From positions 1 through 63,960 of the forward strand of contig JAJFLY010000018.1 of NCBI GenBank assembly GCA_021772455.1: a stretch of 63,960 nt of DNA, written 5' to 3'. Positions 32,875 through 41,972 of this stretch are shown in pieces (positions within the stretch are counted from its first letter, which is position 1; the number at the start of each line of letters is the position of its first letter). The notes beneath the pieces were generated by a model. That model had not been told where the DNA came from. It saw only the letters and a list, made by a program, of their open reading frames with translations, and made no database searches. This DNA comes from Chlamydiota bacterium (GTDB taxonomy: Bacteria > Chlamydiota > Chlamydiia > Chlamydiales > JAAKFR01). The translations under genes and the position numbers were made by a program.

Positions 32875-35856
32875 CTAGGTTTGGATGGATTTAGCTTTGA
32901 GTGTAAATTCATGGTCTTGACCAAATTTTTCTACACAAACTTCTATGAGCTCTTGTTTCGTCTTTGCTTTTAGCTTTGAATCTGAAATTGCAGCTATACC
33001 AACAAGAGTATTCTCAAAAGCAAGTGCATGGTCTGGATGTAACTCAAAACATTGGCAATACATCTTGAATGATTGCAATAAGTGCTTAAGCGCATCTTCA
33101 TATCTACCCAATTCTTCGAGTGTAAGCCCAACACTTTGGTAACTTTTAGCGACATCAGGGTGCTTTGTTCCAAAACAGTCTTTGATAAGCTTCAAGGCTT
33201 TGCTTTTAAATTCCAAAGCCTCTTCATGTCTTCCTAAATCCCCGAGCGTATTACCTACATTGTTGTAACTCCTTGCAACAAGAGGGTGCTTTGTTCCAAA
33301 ATGGTCTTTGACAAGCTCCAAGGCCTTGCTTTTACATTCCAAAGCCTCTTCATGTCTTCCTAAATCCCCGAGGGTCAATCCTATATTGTTATAACTCATC
33401 GCAACATAGTAGTGCTTCTCTCCAAAAAGCTCTTTAATAAGCTCCGAGGCTTTGCTCAAATACTCCAAAGCCTCTTCATGCCTTCCTAAATCCCTGAGAG
33501 CCATTCCTACATTGTTATAACTTATTGCAACATCGGGGTGCTTTGTTCCAAAATGGTCTTTGACAAGCTCCAAGGCTTTGCTTTTTAACTCCAAAGCCTC
33601 TTCATGCCTTCCTAATTTCCCGAGATTCAATCCTACATTATTGTAACTTTCTGCAACATCGGGGTGCTTCTCCCCAAATAGCTCTTTTCTAAGTTCCATA
33701 GCTTTGCTGTTTAATTCCAAAGCCTCTTCATGCCTTCCTAACTCCCCGAAAGTTCTTCCTACATTGTTGTAACTCCTTGCAACATCAGGGTGCTTCTCCC
33801 CAAATAGCTCTTTTCTAAGCATCAAGGCTGTGCTTTTACATTCCAAAGCCTCTTCATGCCATCCTAGCTCCCCGAGCGTATTTCCTACACTGTTATAACT
33901 CCTTGCAACATCTAAGTGCTTCTCTCCATGCAAAATCTGATACAGAGTCAGAGCTTTTCTTTTTTCCTCTAATGCTTCATTCCATTTCAAAAGACCATGT
34001 TGCACGTTCCCTAAAGCGCTGTGCAAATCTGCTAACCTTTTCTGTTTGCTATGTTCTGTTATATTCGGAATTTCTAAGGAGAAAATAGACGAGGGACTAC
34101 TTGGATAGACCCATGAAGATAGGTGCTGCGCAGCTTTTGCTATCTGCTCTCTAATGTCGGAAAAAGTAGTTGATTGATGCATATCTGCGATTGCCTGTTG
34201 ATAAATCATCTTGGCTTTGGGGGGGGCTTGGTCGATAAATGGCTTAAAATCTAAGGCTATTTCCCCCAAGTTTGACAAGATGACTCCTTGATCATGTTTT
34301 CTGTTGGACGAAAGAGGATCTCCAACGTCTAGGACTATCTCTTGAATCGCCTCATGCAAAGACACCGTCTCTTGATCCAAAGTGATTAAGGTTTGCAATT
34401 CGACTAATCGAGCATTTAACTCATTTGAGTCTGTTGTTAGCTTTTCCAGTAGTTTTCTCGGAATGCTATGATGTGGCAAATAGGCGCAATATAGAAGCAG
34501 TGCTAATGCTTTTGGTGATTGTTCTCGGATAACTTTCAAGGTCAAGAAAATGGATGTATATAAATTGACCAACCCCTCTTCAATCTGGTTTATTTGGTCA
34601 TCTGATAATCCTTTTTTTTCTTTATCTGTAAGTTTTCTGGGACCGGTTGTGCCTTCTAATCCTCCTTGATTGAGAATGATTATTTTATTTTCTTCGAATT
34701 TAGCGAGATACTCTTGAGGGGAGATTTCATATGTCGATAAATAATTTGCAGCTTGAGCCAATAAGACAGGTAGATTCTCAAATTTACGGATAATTTTCCT
34801 TACTTCAGCTTGCTCTTCGTTTGTTAGTTTTGGCAACCTCTTCAAGAATATTTTAGCTGCTTCTTCTGTCGAAAGTGCGCACGATTTATCATTGGTAAGG
34901 TCTAGTTGAAATTCAAATCCTCTCTCTTTCGAAGTGATAAGGATATTGGTATTCTCTGGGAGCTGCCATTTGAGATTTTCCGCGATAAATGACTTGGAAG
35001 CATTATCAATAATGATTAAGGAACGTTTTTTACCTAAAAGGGTTTGTCTTTCTAAATCTTGATGCACTCTCGAAACAATTACATCTATATGTATCTGGTC
35101 TATATCACCATCAGACTCCTCAAGCAGTTTTCGTTCAAAAAATAGATCTTTGTAAGCTTGTTTCCATGTATTTGCATCAAAAAACCATACATGACGATAA
35201 TCATCTTTTTTAGCATGTGCATACTCTTTGACAACTTCCGATTTTCCTCTCCCTGAATCCCCAACAATTGCTACGATGGCTTTTTTGTTGTTTTCTTCTT
35301 CAAAGAGTTCCTGAATTCTTTGCTGAGGTGCAAATCTGGGAACATAAAAATCAGCTTGGGATGGCAGCTTGTTTAGTTTTTTTTTTAGCCCCAAGAAATC
35401 TCTAAACCTCGAACATAACTCCCCTTCCGTGTGATTCTCACAACATAGGTATAGACCCCCAAACCCTGTCGCAAGAACAAGTGCAGTTCCTCCGCCAATT
35501 TTAACGTTTACATAGTCTCTACCTGCAATTAAGCCAAACCAACTTGCTTTCGCACCCTTATTTATGGAATTATCTTTTTTTGAGCCTTTAGCGCTATTGT
35601 GAGCTAATCTTTTAGAAACAGTAACCCTACTAGAGATTGGGAATGGCGATTGACTTGTTGAAGAAAATAGACTGCCATTCCTACCAATTGGGGCGAGAGA
35701 ACTTTGTCCTATGACTGCCACTCGTTTTTGTATGGGTACAAGCGAATAAAGCCTGGGTGTTTGCCTCACTTGATGAGCAGGCTGCCGATTGAGCGTACTA
35801 CTATTAAGATATTGGTAAGCCGCGAATTGCCTTGAAAAAGATGGGGATCTAGACAT
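32875..35856 (-). CDS. NB-ARC-type NTPase with kinesin-light-chain TPR array
   Basis: About 993 residues from ATG 35856 (AGGAAAAA upstream; an earlier in-frame ATG at 35907 is less likely). Parts: a Ser/Arg-rich N-terminus with no acidic residue for ~94 positions; a hydrophobic segment (about 121-139, GGGTALVLATGFGGLYLCC); a STAND/NB-ARC NTPase with Walker A VGDSGRGKSE (~199-207), Walker B RSLIIIDNAS and LPVLLAQAANYL (GLPLA-like); then eight 42-residue TPRs with the pattern ARSYNNVG..LGELGRHEEALE.KSKAL. The NB-ARC/TPR order matches plant-type and bacterial STAND sensors that oligomerise on signal. Effector or immunity role is inference. Two other genes here share the TPR module. Confidence 0.85.
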   Translation of the reverse strand: MSRSPSFSRQFAAYQYLNSSTLNRQPAHQVRQTPRLYSLVPIQKRVAVIGQSSLAPIGRNGSLFSSTSQSPFPISSRVTVSKRLAHNSAKGSKKDNSINKGAKASWFGLIAGRDYVNVKIGGGTALVLATGFGGLYLCCENHTEGELCSRFRDFLGLKKKLNKLPSQADFYVPRFAPQQRIQELFEEENNKKAIVAIVGDSGRGKSEVVKEYAHAKKDDYRHVWFFDANTWKQAYKDLFFERKLLEESDGDIDQIHIDVIVSRVHQDLERQTLLGKKRSLIIIDNASKSFIAENLKWQLPENTNILITSKERGFEFQLDLTNDKSCALSTEEAAKIFLKRLPKLTNEEQAEVRKIIRKFENLPVLLAQAANYLSTYEISPQEYLAKFEENKIIILNQGGLEGTTGPRKLTDKEKKGLSDDQINQIEEGLVNLYTSIFLTLKVIREQSPKALALLLYCAYLPHHSIPRKLLEKLTTDSNELNARLVELQTLITLDQETVSLHEAIQEIVLDVGDPLSSNRKHDQGVILSNLGEIALDFKPFIDQAPPKAKMIYQQAIADMHQSTTFSDIREQIAKAAQHLSSWVYPSSPSSIFSLEIPNITEHSKQKRLADLHSALGNVQHGLLKWNEALEEKRKALTLYQILHGEKHLDVARSYNSVGNTLGELGWHEEALECKSTALMLRKELFGEKHPDVARSYNNVGRTFGELGRHEEALELNSKAMELRKELFGEKHPDVAESYNNVGLNLGKLGRHEEALELKSKALELVKDHFGTKHPDVAISYNNVGMALRDLGRHEEALEYLSKASELIKELFGEKHYYVAMSYNNIGLTLGDLGRHEEALECKSKALELVKDHFGTKHPLVARSYNNVGNTLGDLGRHEEALEFKSKALKLIKDCFGTKHPDVAKSYQSVGLTLEELGRYEDALKHLLQSFKMYCQCFELHPDHALAFENTLVGIAAISDSKLKAKTKQELIEVCVEKFGQDHEFTLKAKSIQT
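33040..33990. repeat. 126-bp tandem repeats encoding TPR units of the NB-ARC protein
   Basis: Units are highly similar as DNA. The words around GGGTGCTTTGTTCCAAAATG recur at 33284 and 33536, 252 bases (two units) apart, while the units between carry the alternative CTTCTCTCC/CTTCTCCCC version. Alternation suggests duplication in pairs. Confidence 0.8.
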
Positions 35857-35988
35857 CTTGTTTTTCCTATTTTTAAAAAAAAAGAAACAGCAGTCTATTC
35901 CCATCAAAGTATAATTTACAAAAGAAAAAGGTCAGGAAAAACACCTTTTGGTTGGCAGCGAAGTTATTGTTTACTTGTCCAACCTTCA

Positions 35989-36117
35989 TCAGATCTGATG
36001 TGGCAAAAAATCGAAAAAAATCTGTTGAAGCAATTCATTGGGCAAAGAAGAAATGGTAAGCCTCTCATTATGCTCATAGTTTACACGTGCTTGATTTGGA
36101 TTAATTCCACTTGCCAT
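35989..36117 (-). pseudogene. F-box-like protein remnant (42 aa)
   Basis: ATG at 36117 follows a good GAGGTG ribosome site (36121-36126). The short frame ends ISSLPNELLQQIFFDFLPHQ, which fits the first half of the eukaryotic F-box consensus (LPxELLxxIFxxLP), then meets TGA at 35989-35991. F-box proteins recruit host SCF ubiquitin ligases and are known effectors in amoeba-associated chlamydiae. Nothing resembling the second half of the F-box or a substrate domain follows in any frame before 35930, so this is probably the 5' remnant of a deleted effector. Assignment rests on a short motif. Confidence 0.4.
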
Positions 36118-36214
36118 ATTCACCTCAAAAAAAAACTTATACTTTAATACATGATTTTTGTCGCGGGTTTCTTCTTTCTGTTAAAAAAAACCTTCCCATG
36201 GCTTAATATTCGAT

Positions 36215-36862
36215 ATGGAAAGTAAAGCGATACCCATATCCTGGAAAAAACAGCGTAATCCTCTAAAGCGCATTTTCGACATTGGATTTAGCATTGCCAT
36301 CCTTCTCCTATTCTCACCCCTTTTTCTTCTGATTGCTGTGGCAATCTTCATCTGTTCACCAGGAAAGGTCTTGTACACCCAAATGCGCCTTGGCATAGGG
36401 GGAAAGCCGTTTAAATGTTACAAATTTAGGACAATGCGCCTAGATGCCGATCTCCATTTGAAGGAGATGCTGCGAACAAAGCCCCTTCTACGGTCTGAAT
36501 GGATACAAAAGCAAAAGTTACGCGTCGATCCACGCGTTTTCCTATTTGGCAGATTATTGCGTAAGACCTCTTTAGATGAGCTCCCACAGTTTTGGAATGC
36601 TTTTAAGGGAGACATAAGCGTGGTCGGACCGCGCCCCTATATGGTGAATCAACGGAGAGAGCTTGGCCCTTTAGCGTATAAAATTCTCTCGGTCCGCCCG
36701 GGAATAACCGGTCTGTGGCAAACATCGGGAAGAAGCAATACGACATTTCAAGAAAGAGTCGAGTTAGATGCACATTATGTCGATGGGCACTGTTTTAGAA
36801 ATGATCTATGGCTGATATTAAAAACAGTTCCTGAAATTTTCTTATCTAAAAATGCGTATTAG
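36215..36862 (+). CDS. Bacterial sugar transferase (undecaprenyl-phosphate glycosyl-1-phosphate transferase family)
   Basis: 215 residues: one N-terminal hairpin membrane segment (about 22-47, IGFSIAILLLFSPLFLLIAV), then the family core KFRTMRLDA, RRTSLDELPQ-like LRKTSLDELPQFWNAFKGDISVVGPRP, VRPGITGLWQTSGRS and FQERVELDAHYV. These enzymes attach the first sugar phosphate to a lipid carrier for glycan synthesis. No other glycan genes are adjacent; the downstream gene overlaps by 11 bases. Substrate unknown. Confidence 0.9.
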   Translation: MESKAIPISWKKQRNPLKRIFDIGFSIAILLLFSPLFLLIAVAIFICSPGKVLYTQMRLGIGGKPFKCYKFRTMRLDADLHLKEMLRTKPLLRSEWIQKQKLRVDPRVFLFGRLLRKTSLDELPQFWNAFKGDISVVGPRPYMVNQRRELGPLAYKILSVRPGITGLWQTSGRSNTTFQERVELDAHYVDGHCFRNDLWLILKTVPEIFLSKNAY

Positions 36863-37349
36863 CCTCCCCATCATCTTTTTTGTGGCTCTTCTGGGAATTC
36901 TATTTTTTCCACAGATGCACATCTTTTATTTTGCCCCCTATCTTGTCCTCGTACTCTATAAACACACCCGTTTTGCTTCTTTGTGGCGCGCGATTGGATG
37001 TGGAGTCATAATCGACCTTTTTTCCTCGGCACCTACATTTGGCCTAACAGCCCTTAATTACTCAATTGTCTGCTGGGTCCTCTATGGGCAAACGCGCAAT
37101 TTTTTCGAAGATAAACCGATGACCCTCCCGTTGATGACTTTTTTCTTCTCGGTCCTCTCAACCCTTACGTCCGCGGTTCTCTTTTTGTTCTTTACAACGC
37201 CCGTTGCGCTCTCCTTCAAATGGCTCTATACCGATTTGATTGGAATGAGCCTTCTCGTAGATGGTGGTTATGCCCTTCTGCTCTCCATCCCCTTTCAAAT
37301 AACCTATAAATTGCGTAGAATAATCAGAGCAAAAAGGAGAGCCCGATGA
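36852..37349 (+). CDS. MreD-like integral membrane protein
   Basis: 165 residues with about five hydrophobic segments. The pattern (short N-terminal segments, then GCGVIIDLFSSAPTFGLTALNYSI) resembles MreD, whose G..xDLfs..pfG...L motif sits at this place, and the basic C-terminal tail (KLRRIIRAKRRAR) also fits. It overlaps the sugar transferase and the folD start (ATGA). An uncharacterised membrane gene precedes folD in Chlamydia too. MreD identity is inference. Confidence 0.55.
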   Translation: MRISLPIIFFVALLGILFFPQMHIFYFAPYLVLVLYKHTRFASLWRAIGCGVIIDLFSSAPTFGLTALNYSIVCWVLYGQTRNFFEDKPMTLPLMTFFFSVLSTLTSAVLFLFFTTPVALSFKWLYTDLIGMSLLVDGGYALLLSIPFQITYKLRRIIRAKRRAR

Positions 37350-38197
37350 TCCTACAGGGAAAAGAAGTTGCCAAACACATCCACACTGAGCTAAAAGAGG
37401 CAATCCGACCACTAAAAAAACCTCCTGGGCTTGCGGTCATCCTTGTAGGAGACAATCCAAGCTCCCAAACCTACATCAATATGAAGCGGCGCGCCTGCGA
37501 AAAAGTGGGTATCCGCTCTTTTTTTCACCACCTCCCCGACTCTACGCCTGAGAAGGAACTTCTCGAGCTGGTTAAAGCACTCAATTTCGATGCAGAGGTC
37601 GATGGAATCCTTGTTCAGCTCCCCCTTCCCGATCACATCGATCCGGTCAACGTGATCGAAGCGCTCGATCCAAAAAAAGATGTCGACGGATTTCATCCCG
37701 TAAATTTAGGAAAAGTGATTGCTGGCCTTGAAGATGGGTTTATCCCGTGCACACCACTTGGCATCAAAAAACTCCTCGAGCACTACTCAATCGATGTCGC
37801 CGGCAAACACGTCGTCATCGCCGGAAGAAGTGCGATTGTCGGAAAACCTTTAGCCGCCCTCTTGATGCAAAATGCCCCAGGTTGTAATGCAACCGTGACC
37901 GTCGTCCATAGCCGCACCCAAAACATCAAAGAGCTTACCCGCCAGGCAGATGTTTTGATTGCAGCGGTTGGAATACCCAAATTTATCAAGGCCGATATGG
38001 TCAAAGAGGGAGCTGTTGTGATCGATGTGGGAATTACCCGAAAAGAGGGCCACTTAGTCGGTGACGTCGATTTTGAAAATGTAGAGAAAAAATGCAAAGC
38101 TATTACCCCCGTTCCCGGCGGCGTCGGCCCGATGACCGTCGCCATGCTCCTTCAAAATACTTGGCTCAGCTATCAGCGCTCGCACTCCTCCTCGTAG
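37346..38197 (+). CDS. folD: Bifunctional methylenetetrahydrofolate dehydrogenase/cyclohydrolase
   Basis: Interconverts 5,10-methylene-THF and 10-formyl-THF for one-carbon metabolism. 283 residues with the family motifs VGDNPSSQTYINMKRRACEKVGI (active Lys in the YxxxK part), DGILVQLPLPDHID, KDVDGFHPVNLGK, PCTPLGI, and the NADP loop VIAGRSAIVGKPLA, ending TPVPGGVGPMTVAMLLQNT. Overlaps the previous gene by four bases (ATGA) and runs into apbE, the order found in Chlamydia. Confidence 0.95.
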   Translation: MILQGKEVAKHIHTELKEAIRPLKKPPGLAVILVGDNPSSQTYINMKRRACEKVGIRSFFHHLPDSTPEKELLELVKALNFDAEVDGILVQLPLPDHIDPVNVIEALDPKKDVDGFHPVNLGKVIAGLEDGFIPCTPLGIKKLLEHYSIDVAGKHVVIAGRSAIVGKPLAALLMQNAPGCNATVTVVHSRTQNIKELTRQADVLIAAVGIPKFIKADMVKEGAVVIDVGITRKEGHLVGDVDFENVEKKCKAITPVPGGVGPMTVAMLLQNTWLSYQRSHSSS

Positions 38198-39036
38198 CTG
38201 CTTGTAGCCCCGCTGACGAGCTCGAAAGGCTCGATGGAATCGCCATGACGATGGGCTATAGCATCCTCATCGGCGACTCAAATCCTGACATGGACCAAGT
38301 CGAATCGGTTGTTCTCTCTACCTTTTCCGAGATCAATGCGGTTTTCAATAACTGGAACCCCGAATCAGAAATCTCTCAACTCAACAAGCTCCCAGCTGGT
38401 GAAAAAAAGCCTCTTTCACAACCCCTTGCTCACTTTTTGAGACGCATTAATGAGCTTGTAATCTTAACCGAAGGGCGTTTTGATCCAACTATAGCCCCCA
38501 TCAAAGAGAGCCTATTAAAAGGAGAGCTTTATCCCGATTCTCACGCCATCGGCTGGGATAAAATCCACATCGATGGAGACCTCTTTTGGAAAGAGCACAA
38601 CCACACAGCACTCGACCTTGGAGGAGCGGCTAAAGGACACGGGGTTGATCTGCTTTTTGAAAACCTCCAAGAGGCGGGCTTTAAGAACATATTTGTCGAA
38701 TGGGGTGGAGAGATTCGTGCAAGTGGCTCTCATCCCGAAAAGCGTCCCTGGAAAATCGCCATTCGCGGCAGTGAAACTCTTGAATTGAAGGAGAGGGCAA
38801 TCGCGACAAGCGGCAGTTATTTGCAAAAATGGACGATCGACGAGACAAGCTATACACATATCATCGACCCCAAGACGAAGAAGCCGTTATCAAGCCCTCC
38901 GATTACGAGTGCAAGTGTTTTGTGTGAGAGCTGCTTTGAGGCTGATGCACTTGCCACGGCGCTCATGCTCTTTGCTAGTCAAGAGGAGGCGGAGATGTGG
39001 GCAAAAGCTCATAACCTCAAAGTTTGGCTCTTTTAG
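38161..39036 (+). CDS. apbE: FAD:protein FMN transferase (ApbE family lipoprotein)
   Basis: Attaches FMN to threonine residues of flavoproteins such as Na+-pumping NADH dehydrogenase subunits. Lipoprotein signal with lipobox LVAAC; then MTMGYSILIG, FNNWNPESEISQLNK, EGRFDPTIAPI, ALDLGGAAKGHGVDLL (the AKG flavin motif), WGGEIRASG, AIATSGSYLQK, and YTHIIDPKTKKPL with the metal-binding region. The start is uncertain: TTG at 38161 gives a short signal peptide, while ATG at 38092 would overlap folD by 106 bases and give a basic n-region (RSRRRRPDDRR). No closer ATG exists in frame. Confidence 0.88.
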   Translation: MAQLSALALLLVAACSPADELERLDGIAMTMGYSILIGDSNPDMDQVESVVLSTFSEINAVFNNWNPESEISQLNKLPAGEKKPLSQPLAHFLRRINELVILTEGRFDPTIAPIKESLLKGELYPDSHAIGWDKIHIDGDLFWKEHNHTALDLGGAAKGHGVDLLFENLQEAGFKNIFVEWGGEIRASGSHPEKRPWKIAIRGSETLELKERAIATSGSYLQKWTIDETSYTHIIDPKTKKPLSSPPITSASVLCESCFEADALATALMLFASQEEAEMWAKAHNLKVWLF

Positions 39037-39038
39037 TC

Positions 39039-39302
39039 AACGCAAAGGCGCAAAGAGGAACTATAAACCATTTACAACTCTATGCACGCCATCTTTTACA
39101 CAGCTCTGACCAAAATTAATGAGGAGTCCAAGCTTTTTGCCCGTTAAACGCAGATAAGTAAGAAGTTGTGCCTGATGGATAGCATGTTCTTTTTCAGTGG
39201 CTTTGACCTCGATGACCACTTTATTTTCCACTTCGATCGCAGCACCAATAATCTGATGTGAAATTTCATTTTCCAATCTTTGCCCCTTTGCATCTTTGCG
39301 TT
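39039..39302. repeat. Inverted repeats flanking the GxxExxY remnant
   Basis: AACGCAAAGGCGCAAAGAGG at 39039-39058 and the reverse complement of AACGCAAAGATGCAAAGGGG at 39283-39302 bracket the gene. Such CGCAAAG-type words commonly flank GxxExxY genes in many bacteria, suggesting a small mobile cassette. Confidence 0.65.
39061..39276 (-). pseudogene. GxxExxY-family protein with internal deletion
   Basis: 71 residues: ISHQIIGAAIEV is joined directly to ENKVVIEVKATEKEHAIHQAQLL, then TYLRLTGKKLGLLINF and VKDGVHRVVNGL. Full family members have about 50 more residues between these parts, including the GxxExxY motif (GPGLLESAYE) and the first strands of the PD-(D/E)XK-like fold. The joint is in frame. 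The start is a TTG with an AAGG-like site. The function of the family is unknown. Probably inactive. Confidence 0.7.
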
Positions 39303-39310
39303 AAATATTC

Positions 39311-39766
39311 TTAAAATTTGGAGTTTTTGATGGCGCGGTCCATTTCGCGCTTGCGCTCACGCTCAGTAATAGCCTGGCGCTTGTCGTGTTGCTTCTTCCC
39401 GCGAGCAAGGCCAATTGAGATTTTCACTTTCCCTTTTTTAAGATAGAGCGCTATCGGAACTAGAGTGAGTCCCTTTTGCTGGACAGATGCCTTGAGTTTG
39501 GCAATCTCATATTTATGCATCAAAAGTTTGCGCTCGCGCCGCTCCTCGTGGTTGTGGATATTTCCAAACCGGTAAGGGGCGATTGAGGCGCCAATCAACC
39601 AAATTTCGCTAAGGATAATTTTGACATACGCTTCTGCTAAGTTGCCTCCATTATCACGCAAAGATTTGACCTCGGTGCCGACAAGAGTAATTCCTGCCTC
39701 GAAGGTTTCTAATATTTCGTAATCGTGATACGCTCGCCTATTGCGAACTAACTCGCTTTGTCCCAT
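39311..39766 (-). CDS. smpB: SsrA-binding protein SmpB
   Basis: Binds tmRNA and brings it to stalled ribosomes for trans-translation. From ATG 39766 ([20 protein letters not shown]) the 151 residues show the family blocks RRAYHDYEI, [13 protein letters not shown] ([19 protein letters not shown]), [15 protein letters not shown] and a basic tail [13 protein letters not shown]. The frame runs further back to 39787, but that end overlaps the promoter region shared with dnaN. It is divergent from dnaN with 41 bases between. Confidence 0.95.
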   Translation of the reverse strand: MGQSELVRNRRAYHDYEILETFEAGITLVGTEVKSLRDNGGNLAEAYVKIILSEIWLIGASIAPYRFGNIHNHEERRERKLLMHKYEIAKLKASVQQKGLTLVPIALYLKKGKVKISIGLARGKKQHDKRQAITERERKREMDRAIKNSKF

Positions 39767-39807
39767 AATTACTCGAAATGATACCATGATAAACGGGAGA
39801 ATAGGAA

Positions 39808-40908
39808 ATGAAATTTGTCATCTCAAGAAATGAGCTGAGCAACCTAATTCGAAAAATTCAAAATGTGGTGCCGCAAAACGCCCCGATTCCCATTCTCTCC
39901 CACTTTTTAATCGAAGCCGAGGATGACCAACTCGTCTTTACCGCAACCGATTTGACCGTCGGAACGCGGTGTGCGGTGCCGGCAAAAATCCATGAAAAGG
40001 GCTCCCTCTCTCTCCCCTCTAAGCGCTTTTTTCAACTTGTCCGCGAGCTAACCGACCAAAATATCGAGGTTGTGTCAGCAGATAGCGAAATGGCCGAGAT
40101 CAAGGCGGGCTCCTCCCGTTTCCGTCTCCACGGCATGGATAAGGCTGAATACCCAGCTCTTCCTGACCTTAAAGAGGCGACCCAGTTTACCCTTCCAAGT
40201 GGACAACTTAAAGATTTACTTTACCGGACAGCTTTTGCCGTCTCCAAAGAAGATAACCGCTACGTCTTAACGGGCGTTTTGATGCGCATTGAAAATGGAA
40301 AGGCGATCTTTGTCGGAACTGATGGAAAACGCCTCGCCAAAACCGAGACGGATATCCCTCTCTCTCCTGAATTTTCGGGCGAATTTATCCTTCCCCTCAA
40401 AGCTGTTGACGAAATTATGAAAATGCTCGCTGATGATGAGACGGCAACGATTTATCTAACCGACGATAAGGTGGCAGTCGAGTCGGGCAACACGATCCTA
40501 ATCACGAAGCTCCTCTCTGGCGACTATCCCGATTTTGAGCAGGTAATTGCCTCTCAAAGTGAAGTGGGAATGACTCTCCATCGCGAGGAGTTAATTACTC
40601 TCCTACGTCAAATCTCTCTTTTCACCAACGACTCCTCTCACTCGGTTCGCTTCTCATTTCTTCCGGGCGAGCTCCTATTAACAGCTAATTGCGCCGATGT
40701 GGGAGAAGGAAAAGTGAGCATGCCTGTTAATTATACAGGAGAGAAAATCGAAATCGCGTTCAACCCATTCTATTTTCTCGATATCTTACGCCACAGCAAA
40801 GATGAAACGGTGAACTTGGGTATCTCTGATTCCTATAATCCGGGAATTTTGACCGATTCGAGCAAGAGTTTGTTCATCATCATGCCGATGCGTCTTAATG
40901 ACGATTAA
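39808..40908 (+). CDS. dnaN: DNA polymerase III sliding clamp (beta)
   Basis: Ring-shaped processivity clamp, 366 residues in three clamp domains. Marks: [37 protein letters not shown] at the start (in pieces), [46 protein letters not shown] and the conserved C-terminus [21 protein letters not shown] lies before the ATG. The stop overlaps the recF start by one base (TAATG). Confidence 0.96.
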   Translation: MKFVISRNELSNLIRKIQNVVPQNAPIPILSHFLIEAEDDQLVFTATDLTVGTRCAVPAKIHEKGSLSLPSKRFFQLVRELTDQNIEVVSADSEMAEIKAGSSRFRLHGMDKAEYPALPDLKEATQFTLPSGQLKDLLYRTAFAVSKEDNRYVLTGVLMRIENGKAIFVGTDGKRLAKTETDIPLSPEFSGEFILPLKAVDEIMKMLADDETATIYLTDDKVAVESGNTILITKLLSGDYPDFEQVIASQSEVGMTLHREELITLLRQISLFTNDSSHSVRFSFLPGELLLTANCADVGEGKVSMPVNYTGEKIEIAFNPFYFLDILRHSKDETVNLGISDSYNPGILTDSSKSLFIIMPMRLNDD

Positions 40909-41969
40909 TGAGATTAAACTCCCTCTATCTTAAAGATTTTCGTAATTATCAAGAAGCTAGGGTTGTCTTTGCTCCTGGATTGAACGTAATCTATGGAGAT
41001 AATGCTCAAGGAAAAACAAATCTTCTTGAAGCGATCCATTTACTGATTACCGGAAGATCCTTTCGAACAAACCACCTGCGTGGCCTCATCCGCTTTGAGG
41101 CGCCAGCATTCTATTTAGAAGCCCATTTTGAAAAAAACGGTGTCGAGCAGCTCCTCAAGCTGAACTTTGATGGAGAAGGGCGCACGCTTATCCATAATGC
41201 AACTCCCCTTCCTTCCCTAAGCATGTTACTGGGGATTTTAAATGGGGTCATCATCTCCCCTGAAGACCACGAGCTTGTGAAAGGGGGACCTGCAGCTAGA
41301 CGCCATTTTCTCGATATGCAAATTTCGTGCGAAAATCCCCTCTACCTCCACCATCTTTCCCGCTATACGCGCGCGATGAAACAGCGGAATGTCTTGCTCA
41401 GGCGAAGAAAAGTTGAAACGATTGAAATTTGGGAGGAGCAAATGGCAGATTCAGCGCTCTACCTCACTCTCAAACGGCATGAAACAATCCAACAGCTGGA
41501 AAAGGAAGAAGCACTAAAGGGCCATGTCGATGCGCTCACCCTCTCCTATCAAACGTCTGCACCGCTGAATAAAGATAGTCAGACGCTAAAGAGCTACTTT
41601 CTTAAACAGTATGAAAAATATCGCCCGCGCGAGCTCGACCAGGGAAATACACTAACCGGCCCCCATCGGGATGACTTGGTGATCTATGTGAATGGGCAGG
41701 AGGCCCGTTTTTATGCAAGTGAGGGACAAACGCGCTCGTGTGTAACGAGCTTAAGGCTTGCTCAGTGGGCAAGACTCAAGACAATAACCGAAGAGACGCC
41801 GATCTTGTGTGTTGACGATGTGGGAATCTCCCTAGATTCCAAGCGCGAAAAATCTCTCTACGACCAGCTTGGATCGCTTGGACAGGTTTTTCTCACCTCG
41901 CCTAAAATGATAAATGAGCTTCCAGAAGAAGCTCACTTAATAGGCGTTCAAAACAATTGCTTTGTCTAA
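40908..41969 (+). CDS. recF: DNA replication and repair protein RecF
   Basis: SMC-like ATPase that helps load RecA at gaps. 353 residues: LYLKDFRNYQEARVVFAPGLNVIYGDNAQGKTNLLEAIHLL with Walker A GDNAQGKTN near 31-39, SPEDHELVKGGPAARRHFLDM, RNVLLRR, TGPHRDDL, signature ASEGQTRSC, and Walker B ILCVDDVGISLD. Walker B is usually L.DD..SELD; here the signature is shifted but present. Directly coupled to dnaN. Confidence 0.94.
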   Translation: MRLNSLYLKDFRNYQEARVVFAPGLNVIYGDNAQGKTNLLEAIHLLITGRSFRTNHLRGLIRFEAPAFYLEAHFEKNGVEQLLKLNFDGEGRTLIHNATPLPSLSMLLGILNGVIISPEDHELVKGGPAARRHFLDMQISCENPLYLHHLSRYTRAMKQRNVLLRRRKVETIEIWEEQMADSALYLTLKRHETIQQLEKEEALKGHVDALTLSYQTSAPLNKDSQTLKSYFLKQYEKYRPRELDQGNTLTGPHRDDLVIYVNGQEARFYASEGQTRSCVTSLRLAQWARLKTITEETPILCVDDVGISLDSKREKSLYDQLGSLGQVFLTSPKMINELPEEAHLIGVQNNCFV

Positions 41970-41972
41970 CCC

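Noticed and set aside
36001-36177. A plus-strand frame (MWQKIEKNLLKQFIGQ) read as a transposase start
   Set aside because: The similarity to IS5-type N-termini is weak and there is no ribosome site; the opposite strand has a ribosome site and an F-box-like motif, which fits better.
39039-39302. AACGCAAAG words as a CRISPR or origin (DnaA) cluster
   Set aside because: There are only two inverted copies around a GxxExxY remnant, without the arrangement of a CRISPR or replication origin, although dnaN and recF are near.
39311-41969. A replication origin beside dnaN-recF
   Set aside because: The smpB-dnaN gap is only 41 bases, with no DnaA-box cluster or AT-rich unwinding stretch, and dnaA is absent.
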